The notes below the pieces were generated by a model, which saw only the letters and a program-made list of their open reading frames with translations, was not told where the DNA came from and did not search any database. Positions 55,202 through 64,000 of a DNA stretch of 64,000 bases are shown here, piece by piece (position 1 is the first letter of the stretch; every line of letters begins with the position of its first letter). The DNA is from CAZXWN01 sp964644695 [NCBI: uncultured bacterium] (GTDB lineage: Bacteria > UBP4 > UBA4092): assembly GCA_964644695.1 (NCBI GenBank), contig CAZXWN010000002.1:1-64000 (forward strand), in the 5' to 3' direction. The position numbers and the translations under genes were made by a program.

Positions 55202-55995
55202 CCTATCCAACTCCTCAAACTTGTATTCATTCAACTCGCCAGGTAGTGGGTCTCTGGTTGATTTTATTAGTAGGTTCACTGGCTGTTATGTGGGCCTTTG
55301 ATCAATTAAGCCCCCAACTGATGAATTATCTCGAGTCCAGTAATCCTCGTGTTATGTACGAACAGGCAAGGGATATGAAAAATAAGGGACAGAGCGATAA
55401 AGCATTGTCCCTCCTGGACCAGGCCATCCGCCTGAATCCCTCTAACCCTCAATATCTCATCTTAAAGGGTGATATCCTGGAGGAACAGGGTAAGACTGAA
55501 TTAGCAATGGAATCCTTTACTAAGGCCCAAAAAGTGGGGTCCCGTGAATGGCTTCCCAATTACCGATTAGGTGCGGCACTACGAAAGGCCAATAAAAATC
55601 AAGAGGCGCTTCCTTATCTCAAAAAAGCCGCCTTACTGACGGATAAGGAAAGATGGGTATTTGATAATCTGGGCTGGGCTGCTTATGACACCGGTGATTA
55701 TCAAACTGCTTATGAGGCATTCGGAAAAGCTTATTCGATTATGCCGGAATCACCTGTATACCCACTAATGTTGGGTAAGATTGATGCCGTCCAGGGCCGA
55801 TGGAATGAGGCCTTGTCTCTCTACAAAAAATCACTTTCGTTGGATAATGCTAAATCTGAAACGTATGCGGCGGCGGGTGATGCGGCTGTCAAGCTGGGTT
55901 TGACGGGTGAAGCTCGACAGTATTACCAGCAATCTTTGAAACTAAATCCTAAACAACCTATGGTTGAGAAGGCTCTGAAGGAATTATCTCTCTAA
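55198..55995 (+). CDS. TPR-repeat protein with N-terminal membrane anchor
   Basis: 265 residues: one membrane helix (about 14-38) and then about six TPR units, each with the expected spacing of Ala, Leu, Gly and Tyr (ARDMKNKGQSDKALSLLDQAIRLNPSNP is the first). The bulk is likely periplasmic. It starts within the epimerase stop (ATGA) and is probably a scaffold for the envelope assembly enzymes of this cluster; it resembles the TPR part of the ligase two genes upstream. No catalytic motif. Confidence 0.8.
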   Translation: MTYPTPQTCIHSTRQVVGLWLILLVGSLAVMWAFDQLSPQLMNYLESSNPRVMYEQARDMKNKGQSDKALSLLDQAIRLNPSNPQYLILKGDILEEQGKTELAMESFTKAQKVGSREWLPNYRLGAALRKANKNQEALPYLKKAALLTDKERWVFDNLGWAAYDTGDYQTAYEAFGKAYSIMPESPVYPLMLGKIDAVQGRWNEALSLYKKSLSLDNAKSETYAAAGDAAVKLGLTGEARQYYQQSLKLNPKQPMVEKALKELSL

Positions 55996-56044
55996 TGTGG
56001 AGAGAATCATTAGTATTAGCCTATCCAATCTTTCCTTCAGTCGT

Positions 56045-56050
56045 TATAAT
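56045..56050 (+). promoter_or_regulatory. -10 box of a leaderless promoter
   Basis: Consensus TATAAT ending 6 nt before the GTG start at 56057, so the predicted first base is the start codon itself. No ribosome-binding site; weak -35. Confidence 0.55.
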
Positions 56051-56056
56051 TAACCC

Positions 56057-57493
56057 GTGAAACAACCTTCATTTTACAGAGCAACAGCATTGTTGGGCCT
56101 GTCTCAGGTCGTTATTGCTGTTTTAAATCTCGGCAAACAAAAGGTAATTGCTCACTATACCGGGACCACGGGTATGGGTGTCCTCAGCTTGGTCAATGGT
56201 TTCCTGTTCCTTCTTTATACCTTGGGTACTTTTGCCATTTACTCTGCTGTTACGAGATCCATCAGTGATTACTCAGCTCGTAAAGATAATGAAAAATGTA
56301 ATGCGGTTGCTCAAGCGGCGGCCTGGTGGTTAATCCGGATTGTTTTGCTGAGTGTCATGGGTGCATTACTTCTGGCTCCCTGGTCAACTAAAATTCTCCA
56401 TCCAATGATTTCCCCCTGGTTATTCTTTTGGTTGGTTATTCCTTTGCCCTTATACGCCATAGGTAATCTATGGTTGGCGGAATTGAAGGGATTACAGGAA
56501 TTCAGAAAAGTGGTTTGCTTTTTAATAAGCAGTAGTGTGATGCTGCTACTGTGTACTTTGATACTGGTATGGAAATGGAATGTTACGGGTTTGGTCTTGT
56601 CCCTGTCAATGGGGACTGTAACTTTTATGATATCTGGGTGGATATTTAGGCCAAATCTATCGCACTGGCCATTGAAGAAGGATACAGAGGTGTTGGTGCC
56701 CTTGGTCCAATACTCAGGCGTTGTGTTGACGACTAATCTCCTTATTTACGGTACTCAGTACCTGATTCGGTGGGAGACGGTTCGTACTCTGGGTTTGGAT
56801 GCTAATGGATTAGTGCAATCTGTGTTGTTCTTTGGTGTTTATTTTATGATGGTTCAGGAGTCGATAAATACCTATTTATTTCCGAAACTGAGCGGATTAG
56901 AAAAAGCAGAAGAACGGCATCCAGAGTTACAGCGAGCTGTTCGGTGGACGGGTCTGATGTGCCTTTCCGGTGCTATTGTTTTGATTCTGTGGATTGAGCC
57001 ATTAACCAGGATGTTGCTATCAAAGGACTTTTTGCCCATCAAAGAATTTGTTGCGCCGTTATTGTTAGGCGAAGTGTTACGCGTTATGTGCTGGATCATG
57101 GGAATAGATTTTCTGGCTCAAAACCGGATGAAAGTAAATTTCTGGTTGAATGTGGTTTATGTGGCATTACTGACGGGTGGAGTTTTCTGGGGAATGCATC
57201 AATATGGATTACAGGGTTTTGCCTGGGCCTATCTGGCAGCGCATGCAGTTTATGTCTTGTTGAACTTAGGATTGCTTTTCTATACTTCTCGATTCAAACT
57301 GAATTATCGAAATACACTGATGATAATAACAGGGCTTATTATGACAGGGCTGATCACGTTCGTTCGTGGATTACCCTGGGGACTGTTTTGGGGCTGGATT
57401 CCTGTCGCAGTATGGATTATCCTGTTTGTGGAGCCTATGGAGTGGTCACTGGCCAAAGATAAATGGATGAGATGGCGGAATTCAACACAATAA
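56057..57493 (+). CDS. polysaccharide flippase (Wzx/MATE-like)
   Basis: 478 residues, GTG start, about fourteen hydrophobic helices with few charged residues. The N-terminus (YRATALLGLSQVVIAVLNLGKQKVIAHYTGTTGMGVL) is typical of Wzx-type lipid-linked oligosaccharide flippases, as are the short loops and the helix-turn-helix pairing. It moves undecaprenyl-linked repeat units across the inner membrane. The start codon directly follows a -10 box, and the gene overlaps the next by about 31 bp. Confidence 0.87.
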   Translation: MKQPSFYRATALLGLSQVVIAVLNLGKQKVIAHYTGTTGMGVLSLVNGFLFLLYTLGTFAIYSAVTRSISDYSARKDNEKCNAVAQAAAWWLIRIVLLSVMGALLLAPWSTKILHPMISPWLFFWLVIPLPLYAIGNLWLAELKGLQEFRKVVCFLISSSVMLLLCTLILVWKWNVTGLVLSLSMGTVTFMISGWIFRPNLSHWPLKKDTEVLVPLVQYSGVVLTTNLLIYGTQYLIRWETVRTLGLDANGLVQSVLFFGVYFMMVQESINTYLFPKLSGLEKAEERHPELQRAVRWTGLMCLSGAIVLILWIEPLTRMLLSKDFLPIKEFVAPLLLGEVLRVMCWIMGIDFLAQNRMKVNFWLNVVYVALLTGGVFWGMHQYGLQGFAWAYLAAHAVYVLLNLGLLFYTSRFKLNYRNTLMIITGLIMTGLITFVRGLPWGLFWGWIPVAVWIILFVEPMEWSLAKDKWMRWRNSTQ

Positions 57494-58995
57494 AACCAGA
57501 ATCAACCCTCTGGCCTCAGTGGAGCCGGATGGATGTTGGGGTTGCTATTATCCTGACTATCCTTGGATTGCTTGGGAATGTGGCGACATGGTCTCATCCA
57601 AATTATCAATCGCTGGTTGTATGGGGAATCATCGGAACGCTTCCTTTTGTTTTGATAGCCAGTTTGAAAACTCCAAAATATTTGCTCTGGTATATCCTCA
57701 CCGTCTTTTTTAGTCAGGACTCTTTTCCCAATAATGTTTTGTATGAAACCTATTATGGATATGAAAAGGCCACTGTTTATTTCCATCATTTTATTGGTCC
57801 CCTCTCTGTTTTTGATGTGGTATTACTGGGTGCGCTATATGTTCTGGCGATTCGCCATATCCGAAGTGGAACGATTACCCAATTGTGGGGAGGCTGTTGG
57901 GAATACTGGGTGTTGTTGGGAGTGACGACCTGGGGAGTTGCTGTGGGCTGGAGCCGGGGAAATCCGCTCAAAGAAGTGTTTTCGGAATACCAAACGGTGG
58001 TGTACGCTTTTTTGATGTTTGTGCTGGTTCGGATGTCGATATTGGATAAAGAGGAATGGAAACAATCCCTGTGGTATCTGGTTGTTTTATTAACGGTGAC
58101 GCTTCCCTTAGAGTTCTATCACTATGTATCAGTGAATTATCATAATATCCTGTATGTGGTAGGGAGGATGCGAAAACCTATTTTGAATGGAGTGGATGAC
58201 ACGAATATGCTCATTCCTCTGTTTTTCTTTTTGAATCTTCTAGCCGGGCATTGGGCCGTTTTGAAGAAAAATAAAAGCATACTGATTCTTTCATTATTTG
58301 GAATACTTTCCGGATTGGGTATTGTGTTTTTGAATAACGGGAGAATGTTGACCATACTGGGGGCTGGACTCTTAATCCTGTTTTTTGTGTTACAGAAACT
58401 CCGCTGGCAAATCTGGGTGCTCGTGGTGCTCTCAGTCAGTCTTCTTTTTGGTGGAGTGGTGTATTACAAGCCTAACTATGTAAAACGACTGGGCCAGAGT
58501 TTCTCTACTATCCTGACTTTTGTGCAGACTCAAAATATTACAGCTGATGAATCAGCTGGAGACCGGGTTCTTGAATTTGTAAATGTACATCTGACCCTCA
58601 AAGAAACGGATAATTACCTGTGGGGGATGGGTTGGGGTGGTAAATGGGATGAGTATTATCATCAACCCGGTCGTGGTTCACTGGCAGCCTATGCTGATAA
58701 AACACCCACCCGTCATGCCCAAACTCATGTTTTGTTTTCTTATCTGACTGTGAAACTGGGATACCTGGGGATGGGTTTAGTTGTGTTAGCGTTTTTGTCA
58801 TTATGGATCCACTTGATTCGTTATACTCGGTGGTTGTTACCGTCTGACGTCCGTTGGATGTCGGTAAGCCTCCTGTACATATTCCCTGTGTATTTTTATT
58901 TTAGTTTGGTCTTTCAGGTAGGGATTGCTTTTGGATTGATCCTGGCGCTGATTCGGCAGGCAGAACGATTGTATCAACCGGAGGATATTGATTAG
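57463..58995 (+). CDS. O-antigen polymerase/ligase-like membrane protein (Wzy/WaaL family)
   Basis: 510 residues with about eleven hydrophobic segments and one large periplasmic loop (about 345-430) holding GDRVLEFVNVH and the HAQTHVLFSYLTVKLGYLGMG signature. Start at 57463 overlaps the flippase gene; the ATG at 57472 is an equal choice. It is the second ligase/polymerase-type protein in the cluster, and is not fused to TPRs. It shares a 1-bp junction with the next gene (stop TAG/start GTG). Confidence 0.8.
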   Translation: MDEMAEFNTIKPESTLWPQWSRMDVGVAIILTILGLLGNVATWSHPNYQSLVVWGIIGTLPFVLIASLKTPKYLLWYILTVFFSQDSFPNNVLYETYYGYEKATVYFHHFIGPLSVFDVVLLGALYVLAIRHIRSGTITQLWGGCWEYWVLLGVTTWGVAVGWSRGNPLKEVFSEYQTVVYAFLMFVLVRMSILDKEEWKQSLWYLVVLLTVTLPLEFYHYVSVNYHNILYVVGRMRKPILNGVDDTNMLIPLFFFLNLLAGHWAVLKKNKSILILSLFGILSGLGIVFLNNGRMLTILGAGLLILFFVLQKLRWQIWVLVVLSVSLLFGGVVYYKPNYVKRLGQSFSTILTFVQTQNITADESAGDRVLEFVNVHLTLKETDNYLWGMGWGGKWDEYYHQPGRGSLAAYADKTPTRHAQTHVLFSYLTVKLGYLGMGLVVLAFLSLWIHLIRYTRWLLPSDVRWMSVSLLYIFPVYFYFSLVFQVGIAFGLILALIRQAERLYQPEDID

Positions 58996-59933
58996 TGAAG
59001 CCGGTATCCTTGGTAACCACGGTCCGAAATGAATCTCAATCGATTCGGGAATTTATGGATGCTCTTCTGAATCAGAGTCGGATGCCGGATGAAATCGTCA
59101 TTGTGGATGGTGGTTCCAGTGATGATACAGTGGAAATCCTCCGTCGTGAATATGAAGATAAACATTCCTTTGTCCGTGTGTTGGAGTGTGAGGGTAACAT
59201 CGCCAAAGGTCGGAATTATGCCATCGAAAATGCCCGTTATGATGTGATTGCTGTCACGGATGCCGGGTGCAAAACAGATAAAGAGTGGTTGAAAAATCTA
59301 ACTCAGCCCTTTGAAGAGAACAATCCTCCTGATGTGGTTGGGGGAGTCAGTAAGGCGGATAATAGAACAGCTTTCAATCAGGTGACGGGTGCTTATCTGA
59401 CGGTTACCTCAGAACAGATGAAGCAGAAACCACAATGTATATCATCTCGCAATATTGCTTTCATAAAAGATGTCTGGAGAAATGCTGGTAAATATCCTGA
59501 ATGGCTGGATATGACGGGTGAAGATACTTTATTTGATAAACAGATGGAGTTCATAGGCGCCCGCTTCCAAATAGCTCCTGATGCAATTGTCTATTGGAAT
59601 CCAGCCGCTGGATTTGGGGAATTGTTTCAACGAACTTTCCGGTATGCCCGGGGAAATGGTCAGGCCATCTTGTATGTCGATAAGTTTATTCAACTGGGTG
59701 TGCTTTATCTTATTATCTTCTTCTTATGTTTCCTTGGTTTAATTACAGTAAAGGCCATATGGATGGCCCTTTTACTTTATAGTCTTTATCTAACACAATG
59801 TTCCGTAAAACTGTCTCACCGCCAAAAAAAATATGGATTGATTCCGATGGTGTGGCTGGTTAGGCCTGTAATGGATGTGGCGAATATTTCAGGCTATATT
59901 TTTGGATTTTTGAGCAGGGAAGATAATGCTTAA
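58995..59933 (+). CDS. glycosyltransferase family 2
   Basis: 312 residues from a GTG whose first base is the last base of the previous stop. GT-A signature: VSLVTTVRNESQSI, EIVIVDGGSSDDT, and AVTDAGCKTDKEWL (DxG/DxD-type metal site near 90). A C-terminal pair of hydrophobic helices (about 230-300) attaches it to the membrane. It adds a sugar to the lipid-linked unit; donor and linkage are unknown. It overlaps the next gene by 8 bp. Confidence 0.88.
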   Translation: MKPVSLVTTVRNESQSIREFMDALLNQSRMPDEIVIVDGGSSDDTVEILRREYEDKHSFVRVLECEGNIAKGRNYAIENARYDVIAVTDAGCKTDKEWLKNLTQPFEENNPPDVVGGVSKADNRTAFNQVTGAYLTVTSEQMKQKPQCISSRNIAFIKDVWRNAGKYPEWLDMTGEDTLFDKQMEFIGARFQIAPDAIVYWNPAAGFGELFQRTFRYARGNGQAILYVDKFIQLGVLYLIIFFLCFLGLITVKAIWMALLLYSLYLTQCSVKLSHRQKKYGLIPMVWLVRPVMDVANISGYIFGFLSREDNA

Positions 59934-61131
59934 ACTGAAGTCTATATTGATTCTGTGTCAGGATGATTTGATGGAATTGCCCTATCACCGGGTATATCCC
60001 ATCATTAAGGCATTGGAACCCTGTTGTGAGCGGATGGATATCCTTTATTATGACCGGGCGTATGACCGCGATGTAGATTCGGTAGCAGCAAAACTGGCGG
60101 AAGGTGTTAAAGATTTTTTTGTGAAACCCCGATTGGAAATAAAACGGGACGGAATCAAGACCTGGTATGGATTTCGGAGACTTCCTCTGGATGGAGTGTT
60201 GAGCACCGTATCACAGGACCCCTGGATTTACCGGCAGTTTGCCGGAATGGTGGATACGGTTTATGACCTGGCCATCAGTGAGGCACCAGGACCTTCCCGG
60301 ATAGCCCTATGGCTGCGGAATGAGGGTAAAGTTCGGAAAGTTGTTTATGATGACACGGATTATTTCCCCGGGTTTGCACAGGGTATCCGGGCTAAGGCGA
60401 TCCAGTCCCAAGAAACTGAAGGGGTCCAGTCGGCGGATAAAGTGTTTTGTGTCAGTCAGCGGCTGGTTAAGCTTCGGGAAAAACAAGGAGCTGTTGAGCC
60501 GGTCTATCTTCCGAATGGTGTGGACTGGAACTTATATGGTTCGTTGGATTTTGATACATCACCCAGACCCTTTACGGTGGTGTATGTGGGTTCATTGGAG
60601 GACTGGGCAGGCTTGGATATCTTTATTCAAGGTATGTCCAGGGCTATTCAACAGGGAAAGAAAATGGAACTGAAAATTATCGGAGATGGACCTGTCCGGC
60701 AAAAACTGGAAACTCAATCCAAAGAGCTGGGACTGGAATCCTGTATCGAATTTATGGGGAGGAAGTCTGCCGATGAAGTTCCTGCATTTTTTAAGAAAGC
60801 GGATGCTGGACTTGTTTTACCTAAACCCGGATTATTGTGGGACTATGCCTGCCCTCTAAAATTGTTTCAATATATGGCGGCTGGATTACCGGTGTTGGCG
60901 ACAAGTACGGGTGAACTGGGAGATTTGGTGAAACAGTACCAATGCGGATTATGTGTGGAGTATTCCCCTGAGAGTGTGGAACAGGGATTATTGGAAATGC
61001 TCAATTCTCCCGACAGGTGCCGGAACTGGGGACTTCAAGGTAAGGCTGCCGCTGAGAATTACCGATGGGATAAATTGATGGATAAGATGATTTGTGAAAT
61101 AAAGGATATGGTCGATGGTCATCGGGATTAA
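59926..61131 (+). CDS. glycosyltransferase family 4 (group 1)
   Basis: 401 residues with a GT-B fold: the N-terminal acceptor domain (about 1-190), then FTVVYVGSLEDWAGLDIFI and the donor-binding domain with GDGPVRQKLE and PLKLFQYMAAGLPVLAT. The second Glu of the family E-x7-E motif is replaced by Gln (Phe-Gln-Tyr). Usual members have Glu, so either the site is altered or the group uses a neighbouring residue. It is coupled to both flanking genes by overlaps. Confidence 0.85.
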   Translation: MLKLKSILILCQDDLMELPYHRVYPIIKALEPCCERMDILYYDRAYDRDVDSVAAKLAEGVKDFFVKPRLEIKRDGIKTWYGFRRLPLDGVLSTVSQDPWIYRQFAGMVDTVYDLAISEAPGPSRIALWLRNEGKVRKVVYDDTDYFPGFAQGIRAKAIQSQETEGVQSADKVFCVSQRLVKLREKQGAVEPVYLPNGVDWNLYGSLDFDTSPRPFTVVYVGSLEDWAGLDIFIQGMSRAIQQGKKMELKIIGDGPVRQKLETQSKELGLESCIEFMGRKSADEVPAFFKKADAGLVLPKPGLLWDYACPLKLFQYMAAGLPVLATSTGELGDLVKQYQCGLCVEYSPESVEQGLLEMLNSPDRCRNWGLQGKAAAENYRWDKLMDKMICEIKDMVDGHRD

Positions 61132-62260
61132 TTGCCTCTATCTGATTCCTGGTAAAGTTGGTGGGACAGAAACTTATTTGCGGAATCTAATACGAGAGTT
61201 GATGGTCCTGGACCAGGATAATCAATACATCCTGTTTACTAACTTGAAATGCTGTGACACTTTCGGGAAATTACCTGATCGATGGCGAGAAGTCGTCTGT
61301 CCATTTGACCCTGAAAACAAACTGACTCGGATATGGTGGGAACAGGTGAAACTTCCCCGTCTTGTTCGACAGAATAAAATGGATGTTCTCCATTCACCTG
61401 CGTATGTGTCTCCATTATGGGTAAAGGCCGCCAGAGTAGTGACCATTCATGATATGCACTACCACTATTTCCCGGAGACCTTTTCAAAAGCAAAACAGTT
61501 GTATTGGAAATGGGGGATACCTGTCTCCGCTAAACGGTCGGAACAAGTGTTGACCGTATCGTATCATGCCGCAGAGGACATTAAGAAGACCCTCTATTTA
61601 GAATCACAGCAGGTGAAAGCCATTCCGTTGGCCGCCAGTGATATTTTTCTGCAAGACATATCTGAGCAGGATGTTCAGTCTTATCTGAAAGATAAAAAGT
61701 TCACTACACCCTACATATTATGTGTGGCAACATTTAATCGACATAAGAATCTAACTGGATTGATTCGCAGTTTCGCCCAATTCAAAATAAAGTCAGGACT
61801 TCCCCATCATCTCGTATTGGCGGGGATTTTGGGAGAAGATACTCCCCGAGTGATGGCAGAGATTGTGGAATCGGGATGTCAGGATGTTATTCATATTCCT
61901 GGTCCAATTCCTTTCAAAGAATTACCGTTATTGTATCGGGGCGCTGAAGTGTTTTGTCTCTTATCTTATTTTGAAGGGTTTGGGTTGCCGATACTGGAAG
62001 CGATGGCCTGTGGGGTTCCTGTGATTTGCTCGAATCGGACTTCCTTGCCGGAAGTGGCCGGAGATGCCGCGATTATCGTTAATCCTGATGAGACGGAACA
62101 GGCCGCTGATGCAATGTTAAAATTATTGACCCATCCTGATATCCGACAGGAATATATTCAACGTGGAATAAAACGAATTACTGAATTTTCCTGGAAGAAA
62201 ATGGCCTCTGAAACACTGGAGGCTTACCGGGATGCAGAACGAATATGGAAGAAGGCGTGA
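61115..62260 (+). CDS. glycosyltransferase family 4 (group 1)
   Basis: 381 residues, GT-B fold. The N-terminus GINCLYLIPGKVGGTETYLRNL and C-terminal EGFGLPILEAMACGVPVI, with both Glu of the E-x7-E motif intact, are typical of mannosyl- and galactosyltransferases of family 4. Residues about 205-250 hold PYILCVATFNRHKNLTGLI. It overlaps the upstream gene by 17 bp and the stop lies just before the next start. Confidence 0.9.
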   Translation: MVIGINCLYLIPGKVGGTETYLRNLIRELMVLDQDNQYILFTNLKCCDTFGKLPDRWREVVCPFDPENKLTRIWWEQVKLPRLVRQNKMDVLHSPAYVSPLWVKAARVVTIHDMHYHYFPETFSKAKQLYWKWGIPVSAKRSEQVLTVSYHAAEDIKKTLYLESQQVKAIPLAASDIFLQDISEQDVQSYLKDKKFTTPYILCVATFNRHKNLTGLIRSFAQFKIKSGLPHHLVLAGILGEDTPRVMAEIVESGCQDVIHIPGPIPFKELPLLYRGAEVFCLLSYFEGFGLPILEAMACGVPVICSNRTSLPEVAGDAAIIVNPDETEQAADAMLKLLTHPDIRQEYIQRGIKRITEFSWKKMASETLEAYRDAERIWKKA

Positions 62261-62262
62261 AT

Positions 62263-63282
62263 ATGAAGGTTTCTTTAGCCGTTTCTACATATAACAGTGC
62301 GAAAACACTACGGCCCTGTATCGAATCACTGATTAATGCAGATTGGCCAGATAAAGAAATTCTGGTGGTGGATGATGGGTCCACAGATGAATCTCTGGAG
62401 ATTCTCCGGTCTTATCCTCAGATTAAAGTGTTGCCCCAAAATCATCAGGGTGTCAGTGCTGGCCGGGATTTGGCATTACGGAATGCTTCTGGTGAAATCA
62501 TATGTTATACAGATTCAGACTGTGAAGTTGATAGGAACTGGATCAAAGAATTGATAAAACCCCTGGATAATCCTGAAGTAGGCGCCGTAACAGGCAGGAC
62601 AGATTTTCGGACGGATGACCGGTGTACCAGTTGGGTGAGAAGTCTGGATATTGCAGAACGGTACGACCACCGGAAAACCTGGACTGAACTGGCCAATGGG
62701 ACCAATTGTGCATTCCGGCGGGATTTGCTCATTTCTCTGGGGGGCTTTGATCCGAAATGGTTTCATGCCGAAGATACTGAGGTTAGTTATCAGTTATTAA
62801 AATCCGGACATAAAATTTACTATCAACCGACAGCAAAGGTTCGTCATGTACCGGAAGGGGATTGGAAATCTTACCTTCGTAAGCGGTATCGAGGAACTAA
62901 GGCCCATTTACGGATGATGCCCAAATATCATACGGATGTTGTGAAAGATGATTTTGTTTCCCTGAAGATGATGGTCCAACCCGTTCTTTATACATTAATG
63001 ACTGGTTTATTGATGGTACTGCCAGTAACTTTGATATGCTCGCTGTTAGGCTTCTCTGGCTGTTGGATTCTTTCGGGGTGGATTAACGGAGTGATTATCG
63101 TTCTGTTTTCATTAGGGATGATGACAGAAATCTCTTTGATATCAAAAGTAGTGAGTCGTTCCCGGAAATCCTCCTTTCTCATTAAATCGTTAGGATTACT
63201 CTCCGCCAAATCGGTCATGATTGGTTGGGGAGTTATATGTGGAGTCTGGTTGAATTTCATTCGACGGCCGAAATTGCAGTGA
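62263..63282 (+). CDS. glycosyltransferase family 2 with C-terminal membrane segment
   Basis: About 339 residues from the ATG at 62263; AAGAAGG lies upstream in the previous gene. An in-frame ATG at 62245 adds six residues. GT-A motifs: KVSLAVSTYNSAKTL, EILVVDDGSTDESL, ICYTDSDCEVDRNW (DxD), and GGFDPKWFHAEDTEVSYQL near the acceptor site. Two or three hydrophobic helices close the protein (about 240-330). Fourth glycosyltransferase of the cluster. Confidence 0.88.
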   Translation: MKVSLAVSTYNSAKTLRPCIESLINADWPDKEILVVDDGSTDESLEILRSYPQIKVLPQNHQGVSAGRDLALRNASGEIICYTDSDCEVDRNWIKELIKPLDNPEVGAVTGRTDFRTDDRCTSWVRSLDIAERYDHRKTWTELANGTNCAFRRDLLISLGGFDPKWFHAEDTEVSYQLLKSGHKIYYQPTAKVRHVPEGDWKSYLRKRYRGTKAHLRMMPKYHTDVVKDDFVSLKMMVQPVLYTLMTGLLMVLPVTLICSLLGFSGCWILSGWINGVIIVLFSLGMMTEISLISKVVSRSRKSSFLIKSLGLLSAKSVMIGWGVICGVWLNFIRRPKLQ

Positions 63283-63301
63283 TTTGATAAGATAAGTTCA
63301 A

Positions 63302-64000
63302 ATGCTTGAATACGGTCAAATATACATCCTGGGGTTATTATTGGCTCTGGCTTTGATTCCGGTGTTTCAGAAAATCGGGATAGCTTTGAACTGGGTCGAT
63401 AAACCGGGTACTCGAAAACTCCATCAGGTCCCAATGACGGACCTGGGAGGAGCTGGGATTTATCTGGCTTTTCTGGTTGCTGCCGGGGTAGGGTTATGGA
63501 AATCTTCCTCTCTTTTAATGACAGACCCGAGACCCTTATATGGATTGTTTGTGGGTAGTTTGATGGTCTTTTTATTGGGAGCATTAGATGACAGGAAGGG
63601 GCTTAGTTCTACTCAGAAATTCCTGGGTTTGACTGCGGCCTCTCTGGTATTATGGGCGTTCGGGGGACGAATCGTTGTTTTAACAAATCCTTTCGGAGAC
63701 GAATTTCATCTGGGGATATTCAGTTTACCTTTAACTGTTATTTGGTTGGTGGGAGTATCGAATGCCATTAATCTGATGGATGGGTTGGATGGGTTGGCGG
63801 GCGGGGTGGCGTTTATGGCCAGTATGACTCTGATGTTTATTGCCTTGTTACAGGGTGAACCGGTGATTGCTATCCTCATGGCGGCATTATCGGGAAGTAT
63901 CCTCGGATTTCTTAAATACAATTTACCTCCTGCGTCGATATTCATGGGGGATGCGGGAGCATTGACGCTGGGATTTCTCCTGGCTTCAACGGCAGTGATT
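63302..64000 (+). CDS. undecaprenyl-phosphate sugar-1-phosphate transferase (WecA/MraY family), truncated by window end
   Basis: The first 233 codons are present and open at the right edge. Polytopic enzyme that starts lipid-linked glycan synthesis by joining a sugar phosphate to undecaprenyl phosphate. Motifs: KPGTRKLHQVPMTDLGG (about 38-54), the LDDRKGLSS aspartate pair (about 95-103), NAINLMDGLDGLAGG (about 155-169) and IFMGDAGALTLG (about 215-226). The order fits the WecA/TagO/WbpL group rather than MraY proper. It is 20 nt after the GT2 gene, so it belongs to the same transcript. Confidence 0.93.
   Translation, partial: MLEYGQIYILGLLLALALIPVFQKIGIALNWVDKPGTRKLHQVPMTDLGGAGIYLAFLVAAGVGLWKSSSLLMTDPRPLYGLFVGSLMVFLLGALDDRKGLSSTQKFLGLTAASLVLWAFGGRIVVLTNPFGDEFHLGIFSLPLTVIWLVGVSNAINLMDGLDGLAGGVAFMASMTLMFIALLQGEPVIAILMAALSGSILGFLKYNLPPASIFMGDAGALTLGFLLASTAVI

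Overview
The window looks like a stretch of chromosome from a diderm (Gram-negative type) bacterium of moderate G+C. Evidence for two membranes is a TolC-family outer-membrane channel with periplasmic adaptors, type IV/type II-like pseudopilins, and a surface-polysaccharide cluster with Wzx-, Wzy- and WaaL-like proteins. The pseudopilins end in an Asp-Pro-Thr-Asn-Gly-rich segment. I associate this with uncultured lineages such as Sumerlaeota, Hydrogenedentota and Omnitrophota. That placement is inference only.

Layout. 1-6570: the end of a methyltransferase gene, then an efflux operon of TolC, two HlyD-type adaptors and a MacB-like permease with no ATPase gene. 6576-12555: OsmC, a HAD phosphatase, a PTS-IIA/zinc-ribbon pair, a GH57 branching enzyme, an MFS transporter and a receiver domain that lacks its phosphoacceptor Asp. 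12698-17351: a solitary GspF-like domain protein and a UbiA-family prenyltransferase facing the conserved rplU-rpmA-obg-proB cluster. 17715-29966: a three-domain MFS/PlsC/acyl-CoA synthetase fusion, tRNA-Leu(TAA), two large GT-C-like membrane proteins, a phosphodiester glycosidase, a 2-hydroxyacid dehydrogenase and a GlcD-GlcF fusion. 30219-32841: a gamma-glutamylcyclotransferase-like gene and an A+T-rich island carrying an orphan nuclease-like gene. 32842-34218: a CDF metal exporter with three cytosolic domains. 34286-43861: a tight minus-strand run with a GH94 phosphorylase, phosphohexomutase, GH26-like secreted enzyme, hydantoinase/oxoprolinase-family protein, phosphodiester glycosidase and golvesin-domain protein. 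43962-45897: three tandem pseudopilins. 46134-52094: a GT-C-like protein, a B12-binding radical SAM protein, a GT2 enzyme and two sugar-ABC permeases. 52290-64000: a surface-polysaccharide cluster running off the right edge in a WecA/MraY-type gene.

How the genes fit together. The right-hand 12 kb has most parts of a Wzx/Wzy-type pathway: an initiating phosphoglycosyltransferase, four glycosyltransferases, a nucleotide-sugar epimerase, a flippase and two O-antigen polymerase/ligase-like proteins. The 34-44 kb run couples secreted glycan-active proteins to a phosphorolytic step (GH94) and a phosphohexomutase, which suggests salvage of beta-linked oligosaccharides. The GH57 branching enzyme indicates storage glucan synthesis.

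The least explained features are a three-copy dispersed palindromic repeat, repeated -10 boxes placed 6-10 nt before start codons without ribosome-binding sites (leaderless mRNAs), the orphan nuclease island, a probable ATC start codon, and the coupling of an oxoprolinase-like protein to glycan enzymes. I found no complete insertion sequence, no CRISPR array and no phage genes.
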